DNA from: Aminobacter anthyllidis
Lineage (GTDB): Bacteria > Pseudomonadota > Alphaproteobacteria > Rhizobiales > Rhizobiaceae
Direction of reading: 5' to 3'
Length of the DNA stretch: 64,000 bases
NCBI RefSeq assembly: GCF_018555685.1
Contig: NZ_JAFLWW010000002.1
Coordinates: 558,001 to 622,000, forward strand
Under the pieces are notes generated by a model, which saw only the letters and a program-made list of their open reading frames with translations, ran no database searches and was not told where the DNA came from. This document shows, piece by piece, positions 26,023-35,511 of the stretch (positions are counted from its first letter, which is position 1; each line of letters begins with the position of its first letter). Position numbers and translations under genes: made by a program.

Positions 26023-26919
26023 TCACATCCTCTCCAGCCGTGGATCGAAATAGTCGCGCAGGAAATCGCCGAACAAATTGATGCCGACCGAAGAGATCAG
26101 GACGGCGATGCCGGGCGCGATGACGATCCATGGCTGGTCGTGGAGGAAGTCCCGGCCTTCCGAGATCATCACGCCCCACGATGCCGTCGGCGGCTGCACG
26201 CCGAGGCCGAGGAAAGACAAAGCGGCCTCGGAGATGATGACCAGGGCGATGTCGAGGGTGGCGACAACCAGCACCGCCGGCAGTACGTTGGGCAGCACGT
26301 GCGTGAAGATGATGCGCATCTGCGACACGCCCATGGTGATCGCTGCGTCGACATAATCAAGGGTGCGGATGCGCATGGTTTCGCTGCGCACGATGCGGGC
26401 GAAATTGATCCACAGCGCAAAGGCCAGCGCCATGACCAGCGTGGCGAAGCCGGCACCCAGGACCGCCATGAAGATCAGCGCCAGCAACAGGAACGGAAAG
26501 GCGAGCTGGAAGTCGACGATGCGCATGATGATGGTGTCGACAAAGCCGCCGAAATAGCCGGCGAGCGCACCGAGCGTCGAGCCGACGACGAGTGCGATCG
26601 ACACCACGATCAACGCCACCTGGATCGAGACCTGCGCGCCCATGATGGTCCGGCTGAGGATATCGCGACCCATGTTGTCGCCGCCGAGCAGGTTGGTGGT
26701 GGTGCCGCCATCCTGCCAGACAGTGGGGGCATAGCGCCACTCGATGACCTGCTGGGCATGATCATGCGGGGCAAGGCTTGTCGCGAAGATGGCGCAGAGC
26801 ACGACGATGGCGATCAGAAACAGGCCTGAGATGCCCTTGGCGCTGCGGCTCAGCGCACCGAGGAAGCGGCGTTCCGTGCCGGCCTTTGCAGCGGCGGGGA
26901 CGATCACGGCGTCAGTCAT
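26023..26919 (-). CDS. Dipeptide ABC transporter permease (DppC/OppC-like)
   Basis: A 298-residue permease with an N-terminal cytoplasmic tail, about six membrane segments and the EAA-type coupling loop (DYVDAAITMGVSQMRIIFTH). The periplasmic segment LLGGDNMGRDILSR is the OppC-family mark. The start at 26919 overlaps the DppB-like stop by 8 bp; the upstream extension to 27168 is antisense-type low-complexity sequence inside the other permease gene. Confidence 0.92.
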   Translation of the reverse strand: MTDAVIVPAAAKAGTERRFLGALSRSAKGISGLFLIAIVVLCAIFATSLAPHDHAQQVIEWRYAPTVWQDGGTTTNLLGGDNMGRDILSRTIMGAQVSIQVALIVVSIALVVGSTLGALAGYFGGFVDTIIMRIVDFQLAFPFLLLALIFMAVLGAGFATLVMALAFALWINFARIVRSETMRIRTLDYVDAAITMGVSQMRIIFTHVLPNVLPAVLVVATLDIALVIISEAALSFLGLGVQPPTASWGVMISEGRDFLHDQPWIVIAPGIAVLISSVGINLFGDFLRDYFDPRLERM

Positions 26920-27901
26920 TGCGCACCCTCGGGTCGATGAAGCGGTACAGGATGTCGACGACCAGGTTGAGCGAGATGAACAGCGCCGCCGACACCAGCA
27001 CCACCGCCTGGATGATCGGATAATCGCGGACCTGGATCGAATCGACGGCGAGCCGGCCGATGCCGGGCCAGGCGAACACCGTTTCGATGACGACGGTGCC
27101 CGAGAGCAGCGCGCCCATCTGCAGGCCAGCCAGGGTGACGATCGGCAGCAGCGCGTTGCGCAAGGCATGGCGCAGGATGATGGTGAGGCGCGGCACGCCC
27201 TTGGCGGTGGCGAAGGTGATGTAGTCCTGCTGCAGCACTTCGAGCATGGCGGAGCGGATCAGCCGCGCATTGACCGCCACCAGCACGAAGGCAAGCGAGA
27301 TCGACGGCAGGATGAAGTAGCGGAAGGCATTCCAGAAGATGGAGACGTCGCGTTCGACCACGGCGCGCCCAATGCTCGCCAGAGCCGAGCCACGATAGCC
27401 GGAGGCGGGCAGCCAGCGCAGTTCGATCGAAAACCACAGGATCATCAGCACGGCAAGCAGGAAGCCCGGCATCGACACGCCAAGCACGGCGACGAAGGTG
27501 CCGGCATAGTCGATCCAGCTGTCACGCTTGAGCGCGGTGACGATGCCAAGCGGGATGGCAATGACGAAGGCCAGCAGCAGCGTCCAGAAGGCGAGCTCGC
27601 CGGTCGCCGGCAGACGATCGGCGATCAGGCTGGTGACCGGAACGCCCTGGCGGATCGAGGTGCCGAGGTCGCCCTGCACGGCCTGGCCGAGATAGGCGAC
27701 GAACTGCTCGGGCACGGAGCGCGTCAGCCCCATCTTTTCGCGCAGCGTGTCCATGTCCTGGACGCTCATGCCGGGATTGCCGGCGGCAATCACGTCGACC
27801 GGATCGCCCGGCACGAGCTTGACCAGCGAGGCCACCACAAGGATGACCCCGAGGAGAATGACGGCCGCATAGAGCAGCCTCGATACCAACAACCTCAGCA
27901 T
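26912..27901 (-). CDS. Dipeptide ABC transporter permease (DppB/OppB-like)
   Basis: A 329-residue permease with the N-terminal helix MLRLLVSRLLYAAVILLGV, the periplasmic loop containing LVPGDPVDV and GDLGTSIRQG, five further helices and the coupling loop DYITFATAKGVPRLTIILRH. A TTG one codon upstream is possible, but the ATG at 27901 is preferred. It follows the binding-protein gene after 13 bp. Confidence 0.92.
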   Translation of the reverse strand: MLRLLVSRLLYAAVILLGVILVVASLVKLVPGDPVDVIAAGNPGMSVQDMDTLREKMGLTRSVPEQFVAYLGQAVQGDLGTSIRQGVPVTSLIADRLPATGELAFWTLLLAFVIAIPLGIVTALKRDSWIDYAGTFVAVLGVSMPGFLLAVLMILWFSIELRWLPASGYRGSALASIGRAVVERDVSIFWNAFRYFILPSISLAFVLVAVNARLIRSAMLEVLQQDYITFATAKGVPRLTIILRHALRNALLPIVTLAGLQMGALLSGTVVIETVFAWPGIGRLAVDSIQVRDYPIIQAVVLVSAALFISLNLVVDILYRFIDPRVRND

Positions 27902-27914
27902 CAATCGGCGCGGG

Positions 27915-29519
27915 TCACGAGGCCATGCCGAGCTTGTCGACGCGCAACTCGCCGCCGGGATTCATGCGGGCGTCAACGACATCCTTGGCGACGACGGCGA
28001 AGTTGAGCGGCTCGAACAGCGGCTTCCAGTAGGCCTCGGTGACGACCTTGGCCTGGATCTTGTCGAGGATCACCTGCCGTGCCGCCGGGTCGGAGGTCAC
28101 GCGCTGCTCGGCGATCATGCCGTCGAGTTCGGTGTTCTCGTGGAAGGCCCGGTTCAGCGCGCCTTTGGTGTGCAGTACAGGATAGACGATGTCGGCGTCG
28201 GTATAGGAATAGGTCGAGATGACCATGTCCTGCCCGCCCTGGGCGGTGATCGCGGCCCATTGCGCGATGGGCAGGGTTTCGATGGTGATTTCGACGCCGA
28301 TCTCGCGCAGCTGCGCCTGGACCACCTCGGCGGTGCGGCGGATGACCGGCGTGTCGTTGGCGACGAGCTTGACCTTGAGGCCCTGAGCGACGCCAGCCTC
28401 GGCGAGCAGCGCCTTGGCCTTCTCCGGATCGTAGCCGTAGGATAGCTCGACCGTCTTGGGCGAATAGCCTGAGATCGAACTTGCGATCGGCGACGTCGCG
28501 GCCACGGCGAAACCGTCGAGTGCAAAGGCGATCAGCCGCTTCTGGTCGATGGCGTGCGCGAAGGCCTGGCGCACCTTCGGATTGTCGAAAGGTGGGCGCT
28601 TCTGGTTGAACACCAGCGCGCGCATCATCTGGGCCGGGCGCTCGATCATGATGGCATCGGGGTTGCCGCGCAGCCGGCGCACGCTGTCCAGCGGCACCGA
28701 AGCACCCCCGTACATGGCATTGATCTCACCGGTTTCGAAGGCGGCGATGCGGGTCGAATCCTCGGGGTAATGGAACAGTTCGACCGCATCGATGCGTGCC
28801 AGCGCGGCAATGGGTGCGTAGTCATCGTTGCGCTCCAGCCGCATGCCGCGGTCGGTGGACCATGAGACGAACTTGAACGGACCGGCACCGACCGGCTTGC
28901 GGCCGAACTGGTCGCCCGCGGCTTCGACGGCGGCGCGCGAGATCGGCGCGGAATAGCCAAGCGTCAGGCCGACCCAGACGGCGACGAAAGGCTCCTTGAA
29001 GTGATAGGCGACGGTCAGCGGGTCGACGGCTTCGGCGCGCTCCAACGGGCCGAGGAAAAAGGCGCTGGGCGATGCGGCTTCGGGTGCAAGATGACGCGCG
29101 ACAGTCCAGGCGACAGCCTCGGCATCGCAGGGCGTGCCGTCATGGAACTTGACGCCCGGCTTGAGCTTGAAGGTCAGGGTCTTGTTTTCGTTGCTGAAAG
29201 CCCAGCTCTCGGCGAAACCCGGCAGGACCTCGCCGTCGTAGCCGGCGCGCGCCAGCGGCTCGTAGATCATGTCCATCGTGGTCGAGGACACCGACAAGGT
29301 GGTCTTGTGCGGGTCGAGCGTATCGGGTTCTTCCGAACGGCCGACACGCAGCGTGCCGGCGGTCTGTTGGGCAAGTGCCTTGCCGGGCGTGCCCAGGCTG
29401 GCGGCCGCAGCAAGAGCTGCCGCACCGCCCAAAAAGCCGCGCCGCGATAGCGTCGCCTGCTTGAAATAATCGCGTGTCAGCGCGTCGAATTCCTTGGGGG
29501 AGAGATTTCGAAGAGACAT
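27915..29519 (-). CDS. Peptide ABC transporter substrate-binding protein, Tat-exported
   Basis: A 534-residue family-5 (DppA/OppA) binding protein. The N-terminus has a twin-arginine signal (SRRGFLGGAAALAAAASLG, about residues 25-43) instead of an ordinary Sec leader, suggesting export after folding. Core features include LRVGRSEEPDTLDPHK, PGFAESWAFSNENKTLTFKL and FHDGTPCDAEAV. The start at 29519 has GAGG upstream and a typical DUF-free cytoplasmic leader. It is the second gene of the D-peptide operon, after the D-aminopeptidase-like gene. Confidence 0.92.
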   Translation of the reverse strand: MSLRNLSPKEFDALTRDYFKQATLSRRGFLGGAAALAAAASLGTPGKALAQQTAGTLRVGRSEEPDTLDPHKTTLSVSSTTMDMIYEPLARAGYDGEVLPGFAESWAFSNENKTLTFKLKPGVKFHDGTPCDAEAVAWTVARHLAPEAASPSAFFLGPLERAEAVDPLTVAYHFKEPFVAVWVGLTLGYSAPISRAAVEAAGDQFGRKPVGAGPFKFVSWSTDRGMRLERNDDYAPIAALARIDAVELFHYPEDSTRIAAFETGEINAMYGGASVPLDSVRRLRGNPDAIMIERPAQMMRALVFNQKRPPFDNPKVRQAFAHAIDQKRLIAFALDGFAVAATSPIASSISGYSPKTVELSYGYDPEKAKALLAEAGVAQGLKVKLVANDTPVIRRTAEVVQAQLREIGVEITIETLPIAQWAAITAQGGQDMVISTYSYTDADIVYPVLHTKGALNRAFHENTELDGMIAEQRVTSDPAARQVILDKIQAKVVTEAYWKPLFEPLNFAVVAKDVVDARMNPGGELRVDKLGMAS

Positions 29520-29545
29520 TTTGGACCTCGCCGTAAGTTGGTTGA

Positions 29546-31102
29546 TCAGGCTCGCTTGAAGGCCAGTTTCTTGATGCGGTCGGAGTTCATCTCGAAGCCG
29601 TCGGCGGTCACCGCCAGCGTGGCGTTCCACGGCAGGCCGGGGCGCATGTCGGTGCCGGGCTGGAGCAGGAACCACAGGTCGGCATCGGCCGCGACGATGG
29701 GGGCGCTCATCGCACCAAGCCCGGAGCGCAGGCGGAACTCGCCTTTCGACGCGTCGCCCGTGACCTCGACCTCGAGGTCCTGTGCCTTGTTGACGTAGCG
29801 CCCCGCCAGCGGGCGCGCGGCAGCGGCATCGGCCTGAAGCGGCGCGTAGATGCGCGGCGTGCCGCAGAAGACACCCTCGACCTTGCCGTCGGCACGTGGG
29901 CTCAGCACCAGGTCGGTGATGGCGCGCTCGGGCTTGGCACCGCCGGCATGGCCGAAGTCGAAGCCGCCGACCCCGCCTGCGTTGAGGAAGGTCGCAACGC
30001 CGTCCCTGGCGACGATCTCGAAGACGTCGGGACCGCCCTCCTGGCGGTAACGGCCGGGAGCGAGCGCGATCGGTGCAGGGGCCTTGTCGCCGAAATAGAT
30101 GTCGGCGATGCGTCGGCCGAGTGCGAAGGAGGCGACCTGGTCGTTGTTGGCGATGATGACGACACCGAAGCCGTCATCGACGAAGCGAGTGGATTCCGAC
30201 TTGCCGCCGGCGACCGTGCCGCCGTGGCCGACAGCGCGGCGGCCGCGATAGACGTCTGTCACGAGGCCTAGGCCGTAGAAGCCGGTGGCGCCGTTGTCGA
30301 AGACGCAAGGCGTGCCCATGCGCTCATACATTTCCGCCGTGCCGACCTTGGGGGCGAATAGGTTCTGCTGCCAGACGATCATGTCGTCGAGGGTCGAGAT
30401 CATGCCGCCCTCGCCGCCGAGATCGAGGCCCCAGTTGAGATTGGCCCAGCCTTCCTCGCGCTTGGTGTAGTGCGCGGCGAGCCGCTTCATCGCCGATCCG
30501 TCGCGGATCAGCAGCGAGGTGTCGTCCATGCCGAGCGGGCCGGTGATGCGCTTGCGCAGCACCTCGTTGAAGGTCGCGCCCTCGATCTGCTCGATGATCT
30601 CCGACAGCATGAAGAAGCCGGCGTTGCAGTAGGTCATGGCGCTGCCGGGCTTGAAGTTCAGCGCATCCTGGCGGGCGATGACATCGCGGCCGGTCTGCCG
30701 GTCGGACGGCGTGAAGATCGACAGGCCAGCGAAGATCATGGCTTCAAGATGGTCGCGGAAGCCCGAGGTGTTGGACGCCAGGTGCTCGAGCGTGACCGGC
30801 TGTTCGAGACGGGGCACATATGGCAGGTGCTTCTGCACCTCGTCCGACAGGTTGAGCTTGCCTTCGGCTTCCAGCATCAGGATCAGCAGGACGGTGAACT
30901 GCTTGGTCTGCGAGCCGATGCGGATGATGGTCTTGCGGCCCATCGGCACTGAATTGTTGATGTTGGCGAGACCGTAGGTGTTGGCGAAGATCTCGCGCCC
31001 GTTCTCGGTGACCGCGACGACGGCGCCCGGGCTGTCGGGGCCGGTGAAATCCTGAAACAGCGCATCGATGCGCGCGGCAAAATCGGCCGGTGCCTTGGTC
31101 AT
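29546..31102 (-). CDS. dap: D-aminopeptidase-type serine hydrolase (beta-lactamase fold)
   Basis: A 518-residue penicillin-recognising enzyme of the same length and layout as Ochrobactrum D-aminopeptidase DAP (520 residues). The catalytic domain (about 1-335) has S-x-x-K Ser64/Lys67 in IGSQTKQF, Y-x-N Tyr158 in TYCNAG and the H-x-G motif VGHGG. Two C-terminal antiparallel beta-barrel domains (about 340-518) follow. DAP releases N-terminal D-residues from short peptides. The start at 31102 has GGGAG upstream, and no signal peptide is seen, so it acts in the cytoplasm after import. It is the first gene of the nine-gene operon and lies opposite the XRE-cupin regulator. Confidence 0.88.
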   Translation of the reverse strand: MTKAPADFAARIDALFQDFTGPDSPGAVVAVTENGREIFANTYGLANINNSVPMGRKTIIRIGSQTKQFTVLLILMLEAEGKLNLSDEVQKHLPYVPRLEQPVTLEHLASNTSGFRDHLEAMIFAGLSIFTPSDRQTGRDVIARQDALNFKPGSAMTYCNAGFFMLSEIIEQIEGATFNEVLRKRITGPLGMDDTSLLIRDGSAMKRLAAHYTKREEGWANLNWGLDLGGEGGMISTLDDMIVWQQNLFAPKVGTAEMYERMGTPCVFDNGATGFYGLGLVTDVYRGRRAVGHGGTVAGGKSESTRFVDDGFGVVIIANNDQVASFALGRRIADIYFGDKAPAPIALAPGRYRQEGGPDVFEIVARDGVATFLNAGGVGGFDFGHAGGAKPERAITDLVLSPRADGKVEGVFCGTPRIYAPLQADAAAARPLAGRYVNKAQDLEVEVTGDASKGEFRLRSGLGAMSAPIVAADADLWFLLQPGTDMRPGLPWNATLAVTADGFEMNSDRIKKLAFKRA

Positions 31103-31448
31103 GCCGGTCACTCCCTTCCAGTTGTCGGATTGCCGGCAGCGCGCGGCGCTACGCCGGATGTGCGTGGAAAAACGTTGCCGCAACGCATCTCGCCTGGCGC
31201 CGATGCCGTGCCGTCGAGGTGGTTTTCGCAACGCATGGTCCTGCCCTCCCGCAGTCCTGGCAGTCCGCTCGCAGCGTCCTGCAACGCAGGAATGACCCTG
31301 CGAAAATCAAAGTTTTTGCCGTTCCCGCTTTTTTGTGATGCAATCGGTAAGATTTCTTTTTGCATACGTCAAGTCGTTTGCGTAAACGCTAAATCCTTGC
31401 CATTTTAGAAAACAAAAATAAGCTCAGCGCGCCAAGACCGGAGAGATC
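31103..31448. other. Divergent control region of the D-peptide operon
   Basis: About 346 bp between two divergent starts. The half nearer the regulator (31300-31440) is markedly AT-rich and carries T-rich promoter-like stretches; the half nearer the D-aminopeptidase gene is GC-rich with no recognisable gene. It contains the putative operator repeats listed separately. Confidence 0.5.
31359..31388. promoter_or_regulatory. Putative XRE-cupin operator repeats
   Basis: Two related elements, TTTGCATACG (31359-31368) and TTTGCGTAAACG (31377-31388), start 18 bp apart; the second sits within the imperfect palindrome GTTTGCGTAAAC. They lie about 60 bp before the regulator start and about 260 bp before the operon start, in the only AT-rich part of the gap. 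Binding by the adjacent regulator is inference. Confidence 0.4.
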
Positions 31449-32051
31449 GTGACCCAAAAACCGCGACTGAGTGAATGCTTGCGCGCCGTGCGCCAGCGCC
31501 ATGGGCTGAAGTTGCAGGAGGTCAGCGAGCGTACGGGGCTCGCGCTGTCGACGCTGTCCAAGGTCGAGAACGACCTGATGTCGCTGACCTATGACAAGAT
31601 CCTGCAGATCTGCACCGGGCTGGATATCCCCGTCACGGAGCTGCTCAACTTCGAGCCGGCAAAGGGTGTCGAGCGGACGCGGCGCTCGGTCGTTTCAGGC
31701 GCCAACACGCTGCAGTTGGCGACGCGGAACTACGACTACAGCTACCTGTGCACCGATCTGATCAACAAGCGCATGGTGCCGATCATCGCCAAGATCCATG
31801 CACGCACACTTGAGGAATTCGGCCCGCTCGTCCGCCATGTCGGCGAGGAGTTCGCCTATGTGGTCGACGGCGAGATCGAAATCCACACCGATCATTACGC
31901 GCCGACGCGGCTCGCGGCCGGCGAAGGCGTCTATATCGATTCGACCATGGGCCACGCCTACGTCTCGGTCGGCACCGGCGAGGCGACGATCCTGTGCATC
32001 TGCTCGGCACCCGAATCCGGGCTGGAACAGGTGCTGATCGACCAGGCCTGA
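31449..32051 (+). CDS. XRE family regulator with C-terminal cupin domain
   Basis: A 200-residue protein: helix-turn-helix (about residues 8-62; KLQEVSERTGLALSTLSKVE) joined to a small cupin (about 105-190) with the HVGEEFAYVVDGEIEIHTD and STMGHAYVSV motifs. This PuuR-like architecture controls catabolic operons, with the cupin sensing the substrate. The start is a GTG with GGAGAG upstream. It is divergent from the D-peptide operon, its likely target. Confidence 0.9.
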   Translation: MTQKPRLSECLRAVRQRHGLKLQEVSERTGLALSTLSKVENDLMSLTYDKILQICTGLDIPVTELLNFEPAKGVERTRRSVVSGANTLQLATRNYDYSYLCTDLINKRMVPIIAKIHARTLEEFGPLVRHVGEEFAYVVDGEIEIHTDHYAPTRLAAGEGVYIDSTMGHAYVSVGTGEATILCICSAPESGLEQVLIDQA

Positions 32052-32109
32052 CCGACGCAAGATATCGAAGGCGGCACCGTCGAGAACCGCTCCGCTGGAT
32101 TTCGGCGTG

Positions 32110-33573
32110 TCAGCCCCGCTGTCCGGTGAGGCGTACTACGCGCAGTGCGACGAGCACGCAGAGCGCGGGCGCCAGCGCAAAGATGGTGCCGAGCCAGACG
32201 GCGGCGTTGGCGGCGCCCTCAACGCCGCCGGGCTCCACGATGCCCGCGAAGTTGGCCACCATGCCGGCGCAGGCGGTGCCGAGGGCCATGAAGAACAGCT
32301 GCACCGTCGTCATGCCGCCGGCGGCGAGATCCTGCTCGGTGGGCGGGGCACACTGGAAGATGCGGGTGACGAGCCCCGGCCAGGTAACGCCGACGCCGAA
32401 GCCGACGAGCAGCAGGCCAAAGCCGATCGGCAGGAGCAGCGACCAGTCGCCGGCGCCGTTGACAGGCATGAACAGCGCAAACAGCACGAGGCCGGCCAGC
32501 ACGAGCAGTGGACCAAGCACCATCAGGCGGTCGGCATGCGCCTGCCAGCGTGAACTCATGAACGACGCAATGCTCCAGCCGAGCGACATGACGGCCGCGA
32601 TGTAGCCGGACCAGAGCGGCGACTGGCCATGAAGGTTCTGCAGCAGGTAGGGCACGAAGATCTCCGGCTGTATCGCCAGCATCAACAGCGCGACGGTGAG
32701 GTAGAGCGCGCCCAGCGGCGTCGAGACATTGAACGCGCCGCGCGGCAGCAGGCGTGCGCTGGCCCGTGCATCGACGCCGGAGATCAGCACGATGAGGGCA
32801 AGGCCGGCGCCGAGCCCGGCGAGGTTCCATGCCAACTGCGCCGACAGGCTGCCGGCGGACACGGCGAGCACGGCAACGGTGAGCATGACGAGCTGCAGGA
32901 ACGGCACGGCGACGCGTTCATTGGTGTCCCGGCTCTTCCTGGGTAGGGTGACGTAGGCGACGATGGCGAAGGCAAGGCAGAACGGCAGCAGCGAGGAGAA
33001 GCCGAGCCGCCATGCACCATATTCGGCAAAGATGCCGCCGATGGCGGGGCCGATCAGCGTGGCGATACCGAACATGGCCGAGGTGAGGCCGATGGCCCGT
33101 GCCCACAGATGCTCCGGCAGGACGATGCGGATCAGGGCGTAGGCGAGCGCGAACAGGAAGCCGCCACCGAGCCCCTGGATGGCGCGGCCGACGAGCATGA
33201 CCGGTATGCTGGGGGCGAGCGCGCAGGTCAGCGTGCCCAGGGCGAAGATCGACGTGGCGAGTACATAGGCGCCGCGTGGCCCGCTGCCGTTTAGCAGCTT
33301 TGCCGTCAGCGCCGAGCCGAGGATCGAGGCGACGACGAACAGGGTCGTTGCCCAGGCGTAGAAATCGAGCCCGCCAATGTCGGCGATGACCGACGGCATG
33401 GCCGTCGTTGCGATGTACATGTTGACGGCGTGCAGGGTGACGCCGCCGGCGAGCGCAAAGGTGTAGATGCCGTGCCTGCCGCTGAAGAGGTCGCCCCAGC
33501 CGGCGGGTTTCGGCGCGACGGCAGCCGCCGCGTTGCCGGCCAGGGGCGCCGGCTGTTCAAGATCGAAGTCCAT
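32110..33573 (-). CDS. MFS transporter, 14-helix drug-efflux type
   Basis: A 487-residue membrane protein with about fourteen hydrophobic segments and motif C-like signatures of the major facilitator superfamily: GRAIQGLGGGFLFALAYALI after helix 4 and GLTSAMFGIATLIGPAIGG in helix 5. Such proton antiporters export drugs or metabolites. No regulator or adaptor is next to it; it converges on the XRE-cupin gene and ends 58 bp away. Confidence 0.88.
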   Translation of the reverse strand: MDFDLEQPAPLAGNAAAAVAPKPAGWGDLFSGRHGIYTFALAGGVTLHAVNMYIATTAMPSVIADIGGLDFYAWATTLFVVASILGSALTAKLLNGSGPRGAYVLATSIFALGTLTCALAPSIPVMLVGRAIQGLGGGFLFALAYALIRIVLPEHLWARAIGLTSAMFGIATLIGPAIGGIFAEYGAWRLGFSSLLPFCLAFAIVAYVTLPRKSRDTNERVAVPFLQLVMLTVAVLAVSAGSLSAQLAWNLAGLGAGLALIVLISGVDARASARLLPRGAFNVSTPLGALYLTVALLMLAIQPEIFVPYLLQNLHGQSPLWSGYIAAVMSLGWSIASFMSSRWQAHADRLMVLGPLLVLAGLVLFALFMPVNGAGDWSLLLPIGFGLLLVGFGVGVTWPGLVTRIFQCAPPTEQDLAAGGMTTVQLFFMALGTACAGMVANFAGIVEPGGVEGAANAAVWLGTIFALAPALCVLVALRVVRLTGQRG

Positions 33574-33689
33574 GTCGGCCTTTCCATTTTTCGTGCCGAC
33601 ACGGTCTGTAGAACCTCAAGCGCTATTGAGGTCAACAGACAAAAGACAAATGGATGTGGCCTGTGGGCAGCGACGAGACTGTCCGCGGG

Positions 33690-34015
33690 TTAGAGCAACG
33701 CGCCGAAATTGTTCGCGGCGTGGGCTGCTATGGCTGGCCACAGGCTTCCGGTCCGATGGCGTAGCCAGCCGCAGACCAGGCCGATGAGAAAGACCGAGGC
33801 CATCGTCGTTGCGTCGGGCATGGCGGCCAACAGCACCCACCCGGGGAAATGGATGACCAGGAATGCAACTGAGGTGACGCCGATGGCCAAAGCGGGGCCC
33901 CAACGCTCGGCCAGCCGGGTCTGGATGACGCCCCTGAAAACCAGTTCTTCAACGGCTGCGGCGACGACGATCCAGCCATATTCGGCCAGCGGCAAGGACG
34001 ACAGCTGGCCGGAGC
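33690..34015 (-). pseudogene. CPBP/CAAX-type membrane protease, C-terminal part only
   Basis: A coding frame of about 108 residues holding all three motifs of the CPBP (Abi/CAAX) family: EELVFRG (motif 1), FLVIHFP (motif 2, F-x3-H) and IAAHAANN (motif 3, H-x3-N). Full-length relatives have several more N-terminal helices. Here the frame breaks at about 34015, where sequence copied from the flavoprotein gene at 36-37 kb begins. The Met at 33995 could still start a short protein, but truncation by rearrangement is more likely. Confidence 0.7.
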
Positions 34016-34192
34016 CCAGCGCACGCCCTCCTCGGTGATCTCGCTGAACATCGGCAGGCGGTTCAGCACGCCGCGGTCACGGGCCGCCTTGAGCGCCGGC
34101 GTCCACGGATGCCGGTGACAGAGACGACCGAGCCCGGACGAGGCCCCGCCTCACCCTGTCCTCGACGATCGCCACGGCAGCATGGCCGTCGT
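34016..34192 (-). pseudogene. Partial, decayed copy of the nearby flavoprotein gene
   Basis: About 177 bp matching the segment 36674-36852 of the FAD oxidoreductase gene on the same strand. Recognisable pieces are VAIVEDRVRRGLV and VLNRLPMFSEIT, but they lie in different frames because of small insertions and deletions. This is a fragment of a paralog or a partial duplication; it cannot encode a functional protein. Confidence 0.8.
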
Positions 34193-34299
34193 GCTCGCCG
34201 CCTTGTCGCTGCTTGGCCTCGGCAGCGCGGTGTCGTGGCAGTTGAGACGACAGAGGGGATTGCGGAAATGGCACGTGCGTCGTTCAGTCGATAGCTGAC

Positions 34300-35511
34300 T
34301 CACTTTGGCGGCCCAAGCGCTTTCAGGAGCAGGTTGGCGGCAGGGACGGACGCACCATCTCCGGTAAGAGCGACCGCGACGATGGCGTTGTCTGAAGGCG
34401 AATAGGCAACAACTGCGCTGGCGCCAGGGGTGCCGCCGGCGTGCCCGATCCAGCGTATCGACCGGGAATCATCGGTCACGTCGAAGACCATGATCCCCAA
34501 GCCATAATAGGTGCCTGGATCGAACATAGGGTAGAGCTTCCTGGCCATCGCCCGGACCGTGCCGTCTGACAACAGGCGTCCGCCGAGCAAAGCGGCCCAG
34601 AAGCGGGTCATGTCGGCCGCGTCACTCACGATAGGACCAGCCGCGCCAGCCCAGCTTGGGTCAATAGGCTTTTCATGTACCGCCGTCAGTGGCGCGACAC
34701 CAACGGCTCCGCCACCTGGAACAAGCGCCCGCATCGAGGTGAGCCCAAGCGGCGCAATGATCCGCGTGGTGATCGCTGCATCGATCGATCGGTGATCGAC
34801 CTTCCGGACAATTTCGCCAAGAAGGTCGTAGCCCGTGTTCGAATAGCGCCAGCGTCCCCCTGGGCAGAACATAGCCCCATGCCTGCGCGCAATCGCAAGG
34901 TTCGCCGCCGGATCGCGATAGCGCGGATCAGCATGCGCTTTCAGATCCTCATTGGCACTGAATAGCCCGCTGGTGTGGGCGAGCAAATCACGGACTGTCG
35001 CAACATCGCCATTCGGTACGTCCGGCACCCAAAGTGAAACCGGGTCATCAAGGGATAGTTTCCCCTCCTCAGCGAGTTGCAGGATGACGACCGCAGTGAA
35101 GGTCTTTCCAGCGCTGGCCCAAAACAGCCGTGGTGCATCTGTTGGAGCGCTGGTCTGTTGCCATAGACCCTTCCCAGGTATGGCGACCGCGGCCGTAATC
35201 GCTGACGCGGCTGTAAAGGCTTGGATACGCTCGTAGGTGACGTCGAGGCGACGCGTGGTTTCCGCCGGCAGCTCTTTATTCGGAACGGGCGGGGTCGCCG
35301 TGATGTCAACGGGGGCATGCAGCGGCGACCCCACATAGGCAGCGTGAACAGCGCAGTGAACTGGCTGATAGTCCGCCGCATGAGCGGGGATGCCAAACGC
35401 TGCGAGGCTCGCCACCCCAAAAACGGCAAGGATGAATTTGCAAGGTCTGCGCGTGGTTTCGATCCGACGGAAATGACGTTCGGAGAGCGAGGGTAGATAG
35501 ACGGGGCTCAT
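34300..35511 (-). CDS. Secreted serine hydrolase, beta-lactamase/class C family
   Basis: A 403-residue protein. The N-terminus has a basic stretch and a signal helix (KFILAVFGVASLAAFGIPAHAAD, cut after AHA). The catalytic domain has the S-x-x-K motif in WASAGKTFTA, Y-x-N in YSNTGYD and HAGG near the C-terminus. The family includes AmpC, esterases and D,D-peptidases, so the substrate is open. The ATG at 35511 overlaps the stop of the upstream small secreted protein gene by 4 bp, favouring it over the ATG four codons earlier. Both genes form a two-gene operon within a rearranged region. Confidence 0.87.
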   Translation of the reverse strand: MSPVYLPSLSERHFRRIETTRRPCKFILAVFGVASLAAFGIPAHAADYQPVHCAVHAAYVGSPLHAPVDITATPPVPNKELPAETTRRLDVTYERIQAFTAASAITAAVAIPGKGLWQQTSAPTDAPRLFWASAGKTFTAVVILQLAEEGKLSLDDPVSLWVPDVPNGDVATVRDLLAHTSGLFSANEDLKAHADPRYRDPAANLAIARRHGAMFCPGGRWRYSNTGYDLLGEIVRKVDHRSIDAAITTRIIAPLGLTSMRALVPGGGAVGVAPLTAVHEKPIDPSWAGAAGPIVSDAADMTRFWAALLGGRLLSDGTVRAMARKLYPMFDPGTYYGLGIMVFDVTDDSRSIRWIGHAGGTPGASAVVAYSPSDNAIVAVALTGDGASVPAANLLLKALGPPK

